From assembly GCA_928724745.1 (NCBI GenBank), contig CAKMXJ010000005.1:682001-746000 (forward strand): 64,000 nt of DNA, read 5' to 3'. The notes beneath the pieces were generated by a model. It had not been told where the DNA came from and did no database searches. It was given only the letters and a program-made list of their open reading frames with translations. The stretch's first letter is position 1; every line of letters starts with the position of its first letter. This stretch comes from Anthracocystis setariae (taxonomy: Eukaryota > Basidiomycota > Ustilaginomycetes > Ustilaginales > Ustilaginaceae). Position numbers and translations under genes: made by a program. This document shows, piece after piece, positions 1-9,778 of this stretch.

Positions 1-1218
1 ATCGGGTACATATACCACATCGAGTTCATAGAAGTGTAGCACGCCGACTACAGTCATCCATGGTTTCCCGAGTAGCATAGTTGCTGGACAGTCCGCTAAG
101 ACTTCAAAAGTGATGGCCTGTTGAGCGAATGAACGATCCTCCGCATCAAAGACTTTGAGCGATAATTGAACACTGCCCATTGTTCGGATCCTAATGCCAT
201 TAGCTAGCCGAACGTAGTTGCCGGTATGGTCTGGAATGAGGTTGAGTGGGCGAATGAAATCGTATGAAACCACATTGACTAAGGCGCCGTCATCGATAAC
301 TGCTTTGCCAACTACAATTGGACTAGATTCGTCCTCATCTCCTCGAGTGTTAGCCATTGTTGCTTGAACTCTAAGAGTGAAGAACTGATGACGGTTTGCC
401 GAAGCTCGCTTTTGTAGGATTCTGAGGTCTGCTTTGACCATCCTGCGAGTAGTGCGCTGAGGCTGCTGATCAAGTGCTGATTGCGACGTTAATTGCTGAC
501 GTTGTTGCAGAGAAGATTGTTGCTGCATTTGCGATGATAGTTGCTGAGATTGCTCTGGGTGTCCTCGCGGTGGCGGAGATGGTGTGCGAATTGAAGGAGA
601 CGGGGTAGGCTGGCGAACCTGAGTGTTGCTCTTCATTCGGGAGAGCCGACTGACGTTAGCCACAATTGGCTCTTCGTTAGGATGAACCTTCTGGCCAACA
701 TCCGATGAGATTAAGGATGCTTCCGTCGGGCGTGAAATTAGGATTTGTGATGAATTCAAACCCTCCTTGCTAACGTTAACTGAATCCAAAGTTTGCTGCG
801 TTGTTGTTTCCATGATAAGGTTACCGTGAGGTTTTTCCGATGGCGATTCCGATGTTGGAACATGTGACTGGGAACTAGAAGACGATTGAGACTGAGATTG
901 CGAAGGGAAACACGGCGATTGAAATTTCGAAAGACAGGGGACTGAGCCACGACATTTTTTTCGCGACACAGGGGCGAGAGCTTCCTGTGGCGGTAAAGGA
1001 ACGGGAGACTTTGACCAATGTAATTGGCCTTGCTGCCAAACTGGAACTTGAGAACTGTTTGAAACGAGATTAACATCGATAACGGAAATAGGAGTAGGAC
1101 CCTTCGGTAACTGGTCCACGGCCCTGGAGCTCGGGTCACGCTGACTCGAGGGCCTTAAGAATTTTCCTGGCGCCTCTTGTCTCGCGTGCTGGCCCCGTAC
1201 ATGCGACGATAAGTTTGC
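1..1218 (-). CDS. Gypsy-A pol, N-terminal part (linker plus retropepsin), partial
   Basis: This frame has no stop from 1218 to the window edge (about 406 codons), in the -1 frame relative to gag, overlapping the gag 3' end by about 60 nt. The first part is a Ser/Pro/Gln-rich linker with long Gln-rich runs near 460-560. Near 260-300 there is an aspartic-protease-like motif V-I-D-D-G-A, followed about 80 residues later by L-L-G-K-P-W, the usual retropepsin flap-to-core spacing. Expected reverse transcriptase and integrase would lie beyond the left edge. Expression as a gag-pol fusion by -1 frameshifting is likely from the layout, but I found no canonical slippery heptamer in the overlap. The Asp-Asp-Gly-Ala motif differs from the usual Asp-Ser/Thr-Gly-Ala. 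Confidence 0.7.
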
Positions 1219-2414
1219 TCAAGCTGTGGAACTGGAGCATTTGAGCAGCTGTCAGCAAAATGGCCGCGCTGTCCACATCGATGGCACTCGTTGGTTCCAG
1301 CAGGCTGCGTTCCCGGGGTCAATGGATAAGCCTCATCGATGGGTGGTTGAGTTCGCACGTGTGGGTGTTGAGCTGCAAAATCTCGTATAGCTTGCTCGTA
1401 TTGCGCCTTACCATCTGCCGTAGCGGGAAACGTTTGCTGCTTGATCTCAGCAAAACGTTCTCGAGGTGGAGACGGTGGCAAAATTTGCCGGAGTGGTTGA
1501 ATAGTGTGTTGCTGATTTTCCTCCATAGGCGGAGAAGGAGGAGCTTGCATCGAGAAATGCTTGTGGTGCATGACTTTGATAACATCGTTGATTTGCTGCT
1601 GTTGCTTTCGAAAGCGCTCGTCAACTTCTTTTCGGCGATCGTGTTCCTCGATAACCAGCTCATAGTCAGAGCGCGGAATGCTTCTACACGCTGTGACTAA
1701 GTCCGTAACAGTGTTATCACACCTAGGAATGATAGACCGGATCTCGTGAGGAAGAGACTTCCTGGCCATGTACGCGAGAGACCTCTTAGTAGCGAACTCC
1801 GAGGAAACTAGATCACTGAGTTCGATGAGTTTCTGAAGCCATTCGTCCCATGCCTCCGAATCGCGAATCGTTTCCATGGATGGGTTTAGGTGCGCTGAGA
1901 ACCTTTCGAATCGAGCTTCCTCGCCGGCTGCTCCTTGATTCTTCTCGAATTGATTAAGAAAAGCTGGTTCCAAGCGTTCCCAAGAATTACGGATGTCTTC
2001 AGGTTGAGCCTTGAGCCAATTAGCTGCGGCGTCCTTAACACAGGTTCTGAAAAGTTTGGCCGCCTTGACGTCATCGAAGTCATTCATTAGAATGAAACGA
2101 TTGAAGTGGAGTACATGATCGATGGCTGTAATGCCGTTGGCAACGGAACCGCTAAAGATCATTAGATTGTCTCCCATTTTGTTACGTTTGATTTGCTGAG
2201 AAGAGGAAACTTGAAGGGAATGATGAGGTGGCGAACTGAGCGAAATAGCTGCAACTGAACTTGTTGGTGGTGAATTGGAAGGCGAAGATTTGATGATTGG
2301 AATAGGATCGCGATGCTGGGGTTGCTGGTGTTGCTGCGACTGAGCTTCGTAACGAGACTGTTCGAGTGTCTTTGCCAATTGAAGACGTTCCGACCTTCTT
2401 TCCGGCGCAGACAT
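1155..2414 (-). CDS. Gypsy-A gag polyprotein with CCHC zinc knuckle
   Basis: A 419-aa reading starting at the ATG at 2414 (MSAPERRSERLQ). The same frame stays open upstream into the putative primer site and LTR, so 2414 is the first start that excludes those. The middle part holds a retrotransposon gag capsid-like region rich in Trp, Leu and Phe (LFRTCVKDAAANWL and following). A zinc knuckle of C-X2-C-X4-H-X4-C form (CHRCGQRGHFADSC) lies about 35 residues from the end. The role is packaging of element RNA in virus-like particles. The last codons overlap the pol frame. Confidence 0.75.
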   Translation of the reverse strand: MSAPERRSERLQLAKTLEQSRYEAQSQQHQQPQHRDPIPIIKSSPSNSPPTSSVAAISLSSPPHHSLQVSSSQQIKRNKMGDNLMIFSGSVANGITAIDHVLHFNRFILMNDFDDVKAAKLFRTCVKDAAANWLKAQPEDIRNSWERLEPAFLNQFEKNQGAAGEEARFERFSAHLNPSMETIRDSEAWDEWLQKLIELSDLVSSEFATKRSLAYMARKSLPHEIRSIIPRCDNTVTDLVTACRSIPRSDYELVIEEHDRRKEVDERFRKQQQQINDVIKVMHHKHFSMQAPPSPPMEENQQHTIQPLRQILPPSPPRERFAEIKQQTFPATADGKAQYEQAIRDFAAQHPHVRTQPPIDEAYPLTPGTQPAGTNECHRCGQRGHFADSCSNAPVPQLEQTYRRMYGASTRDKRRQENS

Positions 2415-2525
2415 GCGAAGCAGGCTTTCGATAAGTTGCAGATGCGATTGATTACTGCGATGCGGTGAAAAAACGATTGATGTTGATGTCGAGGAGATTC
2501 CGGGTTGGCCCCCCAAATTATCAAA

Positions 2526-2724
2526 GACTAGAAACAGGCGAAGAGTTTTTGTTAAGCTTCTTTGGATCAGGCTACTGCTTTGGTAGAGAGGTGGTGGTAT
2601 TAAAACAGGTGGCGACAGCGATGGCTCAGTTTTTGCCATCGCGATCGCGCGCCTAAAAAACTCGGAAATCGGAGAATACAAAATGACGAAAAACAAGATC
2701 TGAGCTGGAACTAGACGGGTGACA
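2526..2724 (-). repeat. Putative 5' LTR of Gypsy-A
   Basis: On the minus strand this segment begins TGTCACCCG and ends just before TTTGGGGGGCCAACCC, which has the look of a primer-binding site region of gypsy elements and precedes gag by about 110 nt. The second LTR is not in the window, so neither end can be verified by comparison. The exact right limit rests on the TG start and on the resumption of Gypsy-B accessory sequence. Confidence 0.35.
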
Positions 2725-3820
2725 GCGTGCGAGCACAAGGGCTGCGACGCCGCGGCGTGCCACGCGGATCCCGAGCGTGGCGCAGTGACGGGCAGGCGCG
2801 ACGCCGGCGCCAGGATCCCCGACGAGATTGCCCAAGCCTTCGAGGGCATGCCGACGCCCTGCAGCGCGTGCGGCACGAAACGTAAGTGCGACTGGCGCGG
2901 CCGGATTCCGTGGCTGGGGAATCGGCTTGAGGGCCCGTGGCTGATGGAAGCCTACCTCTGGATGCGCGTCCTGGGCCATCGTCCCAATCCTGCCCTGACC
3001 CCGTCGATGGTGCCGGTAGGTGCGCTCCCGCCGTACATGGAGACCGAGCGCGCCGCTGTGGCACAGCGCTACGCCCGGCGTCGCTGGCCGTGTGCCAGCC
3101 GTCGAACCAGGGATGACAACGACGACGACAACGAGAGCAGTGAGAGCGATGGTGAGTCTGTGGAGGGGGGGCGCGAGCCCGCCACTCCCAGTCCCCGCGC
3201 TACCCGTACCACCCGAGGCCGCGCTGCCGACCGTCCCCGCCCTCTGGGCTCCCCCAAGGCCCCTCGTCCCCGCCGCAATGCTGCGCGTAAGCCGCTCAGC
3301 GCCCTTCCGGGGGTGAGCGCTACCGTTCGCGCGACGCCGCGTAACCGTGACGAGGACGCTGGGGGTTCGTCGTCCTTGGTGTCCAATCCGCCGGCGCCAT
3401 CGGCTTCGTACCGGAAACAGGCGGTGCATCTCCAGCGCAGCACGGAGGCTATCGAGCGCGCGCTCGACGACCTCAAGGTTACGATTCGGCAGTGCGCCGC
3501 CGCTGGCCTGCTGGAGGGTATGGACGTGCAGTCGTCCACTATGAAGCGGCACCTGATGATGCTGGAGTCTACGCCCGCTGCCCTGCGAACGACGCTGCAC
3601 GAGCTCGTAGACTACTGGCGGGTGAGCGGTCCCGCGTATCTGGTGGCCTCGGACTCGTCGGACTCGGACAGCGCGTCCCACATTGCCGCCGCTCGCAAGC
3701 GTGTTGGGCGCCTCTTGGACCACGCGCCGCCGGCTGGTGCCTCGCACCCGGCCGCTGGCTCTCCCGTCGCTGTGGTGCCCGCGCGCCGCGCGTCGCCCTC
3801 GTCTCCCTTGGCGGCGGAGG
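2725..3820 (+). pseudogene. Gypsy-B accessory gene (cysteine-cluster protein), 5' part, interrupted by Gypsy-C
   Basis: An open frame of about 365 codons that continues after the Gypsy-C insertion at 21079. The N-terminal part is Cys-rich, with C-S-A-C-G-T-K-R-K-C (C-X2-C-X5-C followed by Asp-Trp), like one half of a Zn2Cys6 cluster. The upstream cysteines (CEHKGC...C) do not show a clean first half, and the true 5' end (an earlier exon by analogy with the Gypsy-C gene) is missing, probably cut by Gypsy-A. The middle is acidic and Ser/Pro/Arg-rich. A predicted helical segment (LQRSTEAIERALDDLKV and following) lies near 3430-3610. It faces gag-pol of the same element tail to tail. Function unknown; a nucleic-acid-binding regulator is an inference from the cysteine spacing and basic tail. 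Confidence 0.6.
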
Positions 3821-4930
3821 TGTCACGGGCGGCAAAACTGAGGCGGCGGAAAACTCAAGTTCCGGCCGCCTTCGGTACAAGCGCGGCTCAGAGGCTTCTG
3901 TTCGGCCGCCCTCACATCGAACAAGACGAGGTAAGCTGCTTGAAGTGCGGCGTATTTAGCATTAACGATTGCCGCAGGCGAGGAAGTCAGTGCGGTGGAG
4001 GAACAGCTTTTCGGCCGCTCTCGGAGTGAGCGCGGCCCAAAACGTCTCTCTCAGCCGTCTCGCCTCATATTGACCAGTTCGCGGCCGTGCGACGTCGCAG
4101 AGACGCGCGATCACGACAAGACCATCTCAAGGTGATCGACAGTCAAGGGACACCATCTCCGGCGCTCTCAGAGGCTTGGAGGTGATCAGCTGCTTGTACC
4201 ACGGTCAGTACATGCGTACACGCAGGCCATGCAGCTAGACAATAGGCTAGCGCCGGATCGGCCTTGTCATAGGGGTTGGAGCTGTCTTACTTAAGGCCTC
4301 CTCCTCTGACTCGCAGTGGATGAGCTCCTCATCCACTCTACTTCTTACAACACCAGTCTTCAGCTCAGTATCTATTCTTAACGACGTCTTCACGATCATT
4401 CCAGTAACTAGTTTAGTAAGTTGCAATACAGTAGCATTGCAGCTTCCTCGCGTGCCTCCGTTCAAGTCGGAGAACAGCTAGTCCTCGCCGGTACGTGTAC
4501 CGACACCGCAGTGCGTAAACGCTGCTACACGCTGACACCGAGACGGCAGGCTCTTAGCCGTCTCTCTAACAGCTTGGTGGTCACGTCCAGTGTCCACTTA
4601 GCTAACCAGCCAGCCTTCTGTCTTGTCAAGAGCGCTCGCGAGACACCAGGCTAACACGCCGTAATACCGAGTACGCCGTGCTGCCTCTGAACGGAGCGCC
4701 AACAGCGTCAGTCGGTAATAGGTCGAACGCGGTCGAGAAGCCCACTCTCCACCGCCGTCAAGTCAAGTGCGGCCCAGTCGTCCTCATCGGACCGCCGACG
4801 TATCTGCGCAACCCACCTCGTACTACCCAGTTGCCCAGGCGCGTATCCCAAACTCGGCGGCCCAACCCCTCAGGACCGCACCGCTCTCGAAACAAGATCG
4901 GCCTATTTACCAGGCGCCCGACCGCTGACA
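3821..4930 (+). repeat. Gypsy-C 5' LTR (1110 bp)
   Basis: Matches 11546-12558 plus 20977-21073 almost perfectly. Differences seen by eye: C at 4445-4448 versus T in the 3' copy (cctcgcg versus ccttgcg), and caagtcaag near 4764 versus caagtcgag in the 3' copy. Internal sequence starts at 4931 (TTAGAGTGG), where the primer-binding site should be; I could not assign the tRNA. Confidence 0.93.
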
Positions 4931-4967
4931 TTAGAGTGGATCGTTCAAGCAGCGCCCCGTACTCGAC

Positions 4968-6644
4968 ATGTCCGACGCAGCCGTGCCGCGAGGCAGCACT
5001 CCTCGCAGTCGGGCTTCGTCGCCTCCTGCAGCAAACCCGGAACCATTGCTGCAAGGCTTAATTGAGGACATACGACTTCAGATGAAGGAGGTCCACAATC
5101 AACGCATGGTTTACGAAGCTAGTCGACAGGAGGCCATGCTGAAAGAGAGCCAAGACCGACTCCGCTTCCAGGAGAAGCTCTACACGCTCATGGACCTTGC
5201 GACCGGCTCAAAGCCGTCGCCCACGCCCCCTACAGCTACTCAAGCTTCGTCGCGATCTCTAACGGCACACCAGGAAGAGATCCTCGCGCTCAAGGCCGAG
5301 ATCGCAGACCTCCGGGACCAGATCAAGCCAGCCCTACGCCGAGGGGGTGAGCCGGAGGTCGTCGCCGTTGCTTCTGGCCTCGAAGCGCAAGAGGAGAGAT
5401 CGTACAGTATGCACGATGACCCTCGGCGCTCTGCCCCGCTGGGTAGCTCCACTCCAGCCCGTCGGCCAACGACGTCAGTCCTACGCTGGAATGACGAATA
5501 CAGTCAAGAGGATTTGTATTCAACGTCCACCGGCCGACGCCCTGCCTGGGACCACTCCACGATGCCGACACGGGAAGCCAACTTCGAGCGCAACACCACC
5601 AAGAGCGACCCGAAGCTCGATTTTCCCGATTGGCAAGAGGATGACCTGGAAATGTCACTCATTCAGGTCGAGGCCTGGTTCCGATACCAAGAGATGTCCG
5701 ACGGCCGCAAGAGGATCCAGTTCCTAGGGCCACACCTCAAGGGTCGGGCTCTCACTTGGTACCGTTCGAAACTACGAGCCGATCCATCACAGTCGGGAGC
5801 GCTATTCGGTGACTGGGCCCTCTTCGTTAACCGGCTCAAGCAACTCTACGGGGTACATGACGAGAAGCTAGACGCTTTCAATAAGCTCTACGCCCTGCGC
5901 CTTGCCAGCGACAAGCCGGGCGCCGCAAGCGAGTATGTTGAGGCGTTCAGGACCCTCGAAGAGCGCGCCGGCATGAGCGACGAACACCTCAAGCTCCACC
6001 TTTTCCGACGAGGTTTGACGACCGCTCTCCAGCGTCAGTTCGAACGCACGTCACCGAAGACGATGTGGGAATTCTATCGCGAGGTAGAAGATTTGGACCG
6101 CAATCGGGTCCTGGCGCAACAGACGTACCAGGGCGGTGCAGCGACCCTCACTCAGCCGACCTCAAGTTCACTGCGGTACGATTTCTTCACTTCGGCCGGG
6201 CGAACTAACACTCCGGCCGCCGTCGGTGCAAAACCGGCCGGACGTGTATTAGCGCCGTCCGCGACAGAGACTCGACCGGCTGCAACCACACCCGCTCCAG
6301 CGCGCCCTCGGCCGTTACCGCCTCACATGGCCCAGCGTCTGCCTGTCGTCTACGATCGCTCGCCGACGACTCTCGGCGCCACCACGTGCAAGCGATGTGG
6401 TAAAGAGGGCCATTGGGTTCGTGACTGCCCTCAGCCGGCCCGAGAGACGGCCACCGGAGCGCCACGACGGCCGGGACCTCGAGCCTACGTCGCACAAGAG
6501 GACGTCGTGGCACACGAGGACGCCGAAGACCAGGAGGAGGAGGAGGAGGTGCTTGATTATGAAGACCTCCCACCCCTCGCTGACAACGACCGGGTCGAAG
6601 GTGATCCTGACGACGAGGGAAACGGGCGTGGGACAACCGAATGA
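4968..6644 (+). CDS. Gypsy-C gag polyprotein
   Basis: 558 aa starting 37 nt after the 5' LTR. The N-terminal third is helical and coiled-coil-like (repeated EEIL/LKAEIADLRDQ type heptads). The central region is a typical gypsy capsid domain (WFRYQEMSDGRKRIQFLG, LTWYRSKL, LKQLYGVHDEKL, YVEAFRTLEER). A C-terminal zinc knuckle C-X2-C-X4-H-X4-C (CKRCGKEGHWVRDC) lies near 6390-6430, and the tail is acidic (poly-Glu). It ends in TGA that overlaps the pol ATG by four bases (ATGA). An in-phase GGGAAAC heptamer lies 20 nt before the stop. Confidence 0.9.
   Translation: MSDAAVPRGSTPRSRASSPPAANPEPLLQGLIEDIRLQMKEVHNQRMVYEASRQEAMLKESQDRLRFQEKLYTLMDLATGSKPSPTPPTATQASSRSLTAHQEEILALKAEIADLRDQIKPALRRGGEPEVVAVASGLEAQEERSYSMHDDPRRSAPLGSSTPARRPTTSVLRWNDEYSQEDLYSTSTGRRPAWDHSTMPTREANFERNTTKSDPKLDFPDWQEDDLEMSLIQVEAWFRYQEMSDGRKRIQFLGPHLKGRALTWYRSKLRADPSQSGALFGDWALFVNRLKQLYGVHDEKLDAFNKLYALRLASDKPGAASEYVEAFRTLEERAGMSDEHLKLHLFRRGLTTALQRQFERTSPKTMWEFYREVEDLDRNRVLAQQTYQGGAATLTQPTSSSLRYDFFTSAGRTNTPAAVGAKPAGRVLAPSATETRPAATTPAPARPRPLPPHMAQRLPVVYDRSPTTLGATTCKRCGKEGHWVRDCPQPARETATGAPRRPGPRAYVAQEDVVAHEDAEDQEEEEEVLDYEDLPPLADNDRVEGDPDDEGNGRGTTE
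6617..6644 (+). other. Gag/pol junction: -1 frameshift heptamer and ATGA stop-start overlap
   Basis: GGGAAAC at 6617-6623 sits as G GGA AAC in the gag frame, the canonical X XXY YYZ phasing for -1 slippage. The pol frame is open from 6611, so a slip there enters pol directly. The alternative route is reinitiation at ATGA (6641-6644). I did not fold the downstream sequence for a stimulatory pseudoknot. Confidence 0.65.
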
Positions 6645-8467
6645 TGGCTTGTCTTGCCCTGCAACCGCCCTCGCCATCACCCTGTATATATCGGAACTGT
6701 TCGTTGTGTTTCTCGGCCAACTCCAATCCATCGGTCCTCGAAGTTACCGGCACCATCAACGGGTGCCCGGCTCGCATCCTGGCCGACACCGGAGCCTCAC
6801 TGTCCCTCCTCTCAAGTGTTTTCGCTCGTACATATTGTATTAACACCAAGACCACTCACCAGCCCACTGCAGTCCACGGCGTCAGCGGCCATCGTCTAGC
6901 TATCACTCACGAAGTGATGCTGGCGGTCAACATCGGCGAGCAATCCTTACCGCCGCTACGGGCCTATGTCGCGGACATCAGCGATTTCGATCTCATTATC
7001 GGCTATCAGGAACTTCGTACACTTCAGCCGAGAATCGATTGGACTTCGGGCCGAATTAAATTCACCACGGCGCAGCAAGGTTCACTGAGCCGCGTTGAAC
7101 ACGACTTCGGCCCGACACATAATGCCACCAGCCGCGCCTTACCATCTAACGAGCCGGCTATCACTGTCCACGGAAACGAGTTCGTCTCATTCCAACAGCT
7201 CGTCCAAGCGTCCTATCAGGACGGACCGATTGGCATTATGCTGATCGATGCTCCACCCTCATCGCTGCCCAGCTTCGGCTTCGTCCCTACCGGCGAAGAC
7301 AAAGGCATCGAGATCGAGGTGGAACCGGAGTCACTTACTCCAGTATCGATCCCCGAGCATTATCGGGATCTTGAGGCGGTATTCAGTGAAGTCGAGGCCG
7401 ACAAGCTGCCTCCTCGCACCAGTACTGACCTGCCCATCGAACTCCTGCCGGGATCTAAACCTCCTCAGGGCCCACTCTATCTCAAGGGGCCTAAGGAGAT
7501 GGAGGAACTTCGCAAGTACCTCGACGAGAACCTCGCAAAGGGGTTCATTCGGCCGTCAAAGAGCCCAGCGCGCTCGCCAGTGCTGTTTGTACCGAAGAAG
7601 GATGGCGGCCTCCGCCTCTGTGTTGACTACCGAGGACTCAACGAGATCACTGTCAAGAATCGAGCGCCGCTGCCGCTCATCGAGGAGCAACTGTTCTTAC
7701 TGAGGAATGCTAAGGTGTTCAGCAAGCTCGATCTCAAGGCGGCTTACAATCTGGTACGCATAGCTGACGGTGATGAATGGAAGACGGCGTTTGGTACCCA
7801 GCTCGGCCTGTATGAGTACCTGGTCATGCCTTTCGGGCTGTCAAACGCACCGTCGCACTTCCAGTCGCTCGTCAACAGCATCTTCCGTGACATCATCGGC
7901 GTCTACGTCGTCGTGTACCTCGACGATTTCCTCATCTTCAGCAACAACGAGGAAGAACACGTCGAACACGTCCGTGAGGTATTGCGGCGTCTGAAAGTGA
8001 ATCGGCTCTTCGCCAAGCTGTCGAAGTGCATCTTCCACACAGACACCGTCGAGTTTCTGGGCTACGTCATCACACCGGGAGGCATCGAGATGGACCAAGA
8101 GAAAGTGCGAACCATCAAGGAATGGCCGCTGCCTCAGTCGATTCATGACATCCAGCGTTTCTTGGGGTTCGCAAACTTCTATCGCCGGTTCATCTCTCAC
8201 TTCGCTCGCATCTCGAAGCCTCTCACATCGCTCGTCAAGCCTACGGAGCGGTTCAAGAAGTTCCAGCTGCCGGAGGAGGCGGCTGATGCCTTCCACAAGC
8301 TCATCGAGGCTTTCACGACGGCCGGAGTACTACGACACTTCGACTATCACAAGCCAACCCGCCTCGAGACCGACGCCAGCGACTTTGCCATCGCCGGCGT
8401 CCTCAAGCAGGAGACGGAAAAGAGATGGCACCCCGACATCGGCCGTACGGCCTACTCAAGCCGTTAG
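6641..8467 (+). pseudogene. Gypsy-C pol 5' part: protease, reverse transcriptase, truncated RNase H
   Basis: 608 codons. Retropepsin motif A-D-T-G-A-S near 6785 and L-I-I-G-Y near 7000. The reverse transcriptase covers about 7450-8200, with FVPKKDGGLRLCVDYRGLN, LDLKAAYN, MPFGLSNAP, and an intact catalytic Y-L-D-D at about 7916-7927, then FLGY and FLGFANFYRRF. RNase H begins (LETDASDFAIAGVL) but after about 10 residues the frame jumps into unrelated residues and stops. The missing stretch, judged from Gypsy-B, is roughly 220 codons (rest of RNase H and the HHCC part of integrase). This pol cannot make a full polyprotein, so the copy depends on others for movement. Confidence 0.88.
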
Positions 8468-9570
8468 CCACTCCATCGAGACCATGGGGGTCGTTGTCCA
8501 TGGACTTCATCGAGGGCCTGCCACTCTCCGACGGCTACGACTCGATCCTCGTGGTCGTCGATCGGCTCACCAAGCTCGCGGTGCTCATGCCGACGGTCAA
8601 GACCGTTACATCGGCTCGCACAGCCGAGCTCCTCCAGCAACATGTGTTTCGCCGTTTCGGAACACCCGAGCATATCGTCTCGGACCGCGGTCGTCAGTTC
8701 ATCTCCGCGGTCTGGAAACGGTACACCGACTCTCTCTCCATCCAGCACTCTCTATCGACGGCGTATCATCCTCAAACAGACGGACAGACTGAGCGGGTCA
8801 ACCAAGTCGTCGAGCAGTACCTCCGTATGTATTGCAACTACGAGCAAGATAACTGGGCCTCGCTGTTGGCCAACGCTGAGTTCGTCTACAACAACGCGGT
8901 ACACAGTAGTCTCGGTGTCTCACCTTTCTTCGCGTGCTACGGATGGAATCCTAAGATGCATCCTGAGGTGCCGGAGCGTGCTGGAGTGCTTGATCCTCAC
9001 CGAGCTGAGTTCGCTTGCTCGGAAGCGGAGCTCACTGCTTACCTGCAAAACCAAGTTCGGTCGGCTCAAGCTCAGGCGGTTGAGCAGTACAACAAGAAGC
9101 GTCTCGACGTCGAGTTCAAAGTTGGTGAGCTCGTCTACGTCAATCGACGCAACTGGAAGACTCGTCGGCCGAGTCCCAAGCTCGATACCCGCTTCGCCGG
9201 ACCGTACCCCATCGTCGAGCGCATCGGTGTTCGAGCGTACCGCCTCCAGTTACCGGCGTCACTACGGGTCCACGACGTTTTCCACGTCTCGATGCTTGAG
9301 AAGCGGCGTTCCAGCAAGCTGGCGGGTCGGGAGGAACGTGATGCAGTACCGCCGCTACCCGACGAAGACCTCGAGTACGAGGTCGAAGCCATCACGGGTC
9401 ACCGTATCACAAATGGACAGCTTCAATACCGCGTCCTTTGGAAGGGCTACCCCGAGGAGCAGGCCTCCTGGGAGTATGTGGAACTTCTCTCCTGCCCAGA
9501 CCTCATTCAGGAGTATGAGGAGAAGCGGGGGGGACGACCCCGAACCGCGGGAAGGAGGCAGGCAAATTAG
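8425..9570 (+). pseudogene. Gypsy-C pol 3' part: integrase core and chromodomain
   Basis: An open frame in a different register from the upstream pol part. It starts inside the segment that normally follows the integrase zinc finger (APRHRPYGLL). Integrase core residues are present: Asp in MDFIEGLP, Asp in VSDRGRQF, Glu in TDGQTERVNQ. The GPY/F-type module (FAGPYPIVERIG, AYRLQLP, VFHVSMLEK) and a C-terminal chromodomain (LEYEVEAITGHR, YRVLWKGYPEEQASWE) follow. The chromodomain places the element among chromoviruses, whose integrases are directed to modified chromatin. The upstream deletion leaves it without the N-terminal zinc finger and without a frame-continuous connection to reverse transcriptase. 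Confidence 0.88.
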
Positions 9571-9778
9571 CTGTCCAGCCGCGCTTAATAATTCGGCGGC
9601 TCGACGCGGGTCACTCAGCCGCCGTGACACGACCGCGGCGCGTTGGTAATTTAATCAGCCGCCGTAGACAACCGTCACCACACGTCCACACTCTTTTTCA
9701 CATATCACGACATCACGACCAATTCACAAAGTCCTCAAGCACAAGAAAACAGGAACGACATCAATTGTTAAACGACGG

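Larger units (their letters stand above)
1..2724 (-). mobile_element. Gypsy-A: Ty3/gypsy-like LTR retrotransposon, cut by the left window edge
   Basis: A minus-strand gag gene with a zinc knuckle is followed in the -1 frame by an open pol frame that begins with a retropepsin-like domain and runs off the left edge. The right boundary is placed at 2724 because the minus strand reads TGTCACCCG there, a plausible LTR start, and Gypsy-B accessory-gene sequence follows directly. The element therefore seems to be inserted in the Gypsy-B accessory gene. The 3' LTR and target duplication are outside the window, so the boundary is inferred. Confidence 0.7.

Noticed and set aside
2653..3747. Long minus-strand reading opposite the Gypsy-B accessory gene
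   Set aside because: Arg/Ala/Gly-rich shadow of a GC-rich coding strand; no start context or motifs. The plus frame continues exactly across the Gypsy-C insertion.
4421..4654. Short readings in the Gypsy-C LTRs (repeated at 12146-12379)
   Set aside because: Present identically in both LTRs, without motifs; they are LTR sequence.
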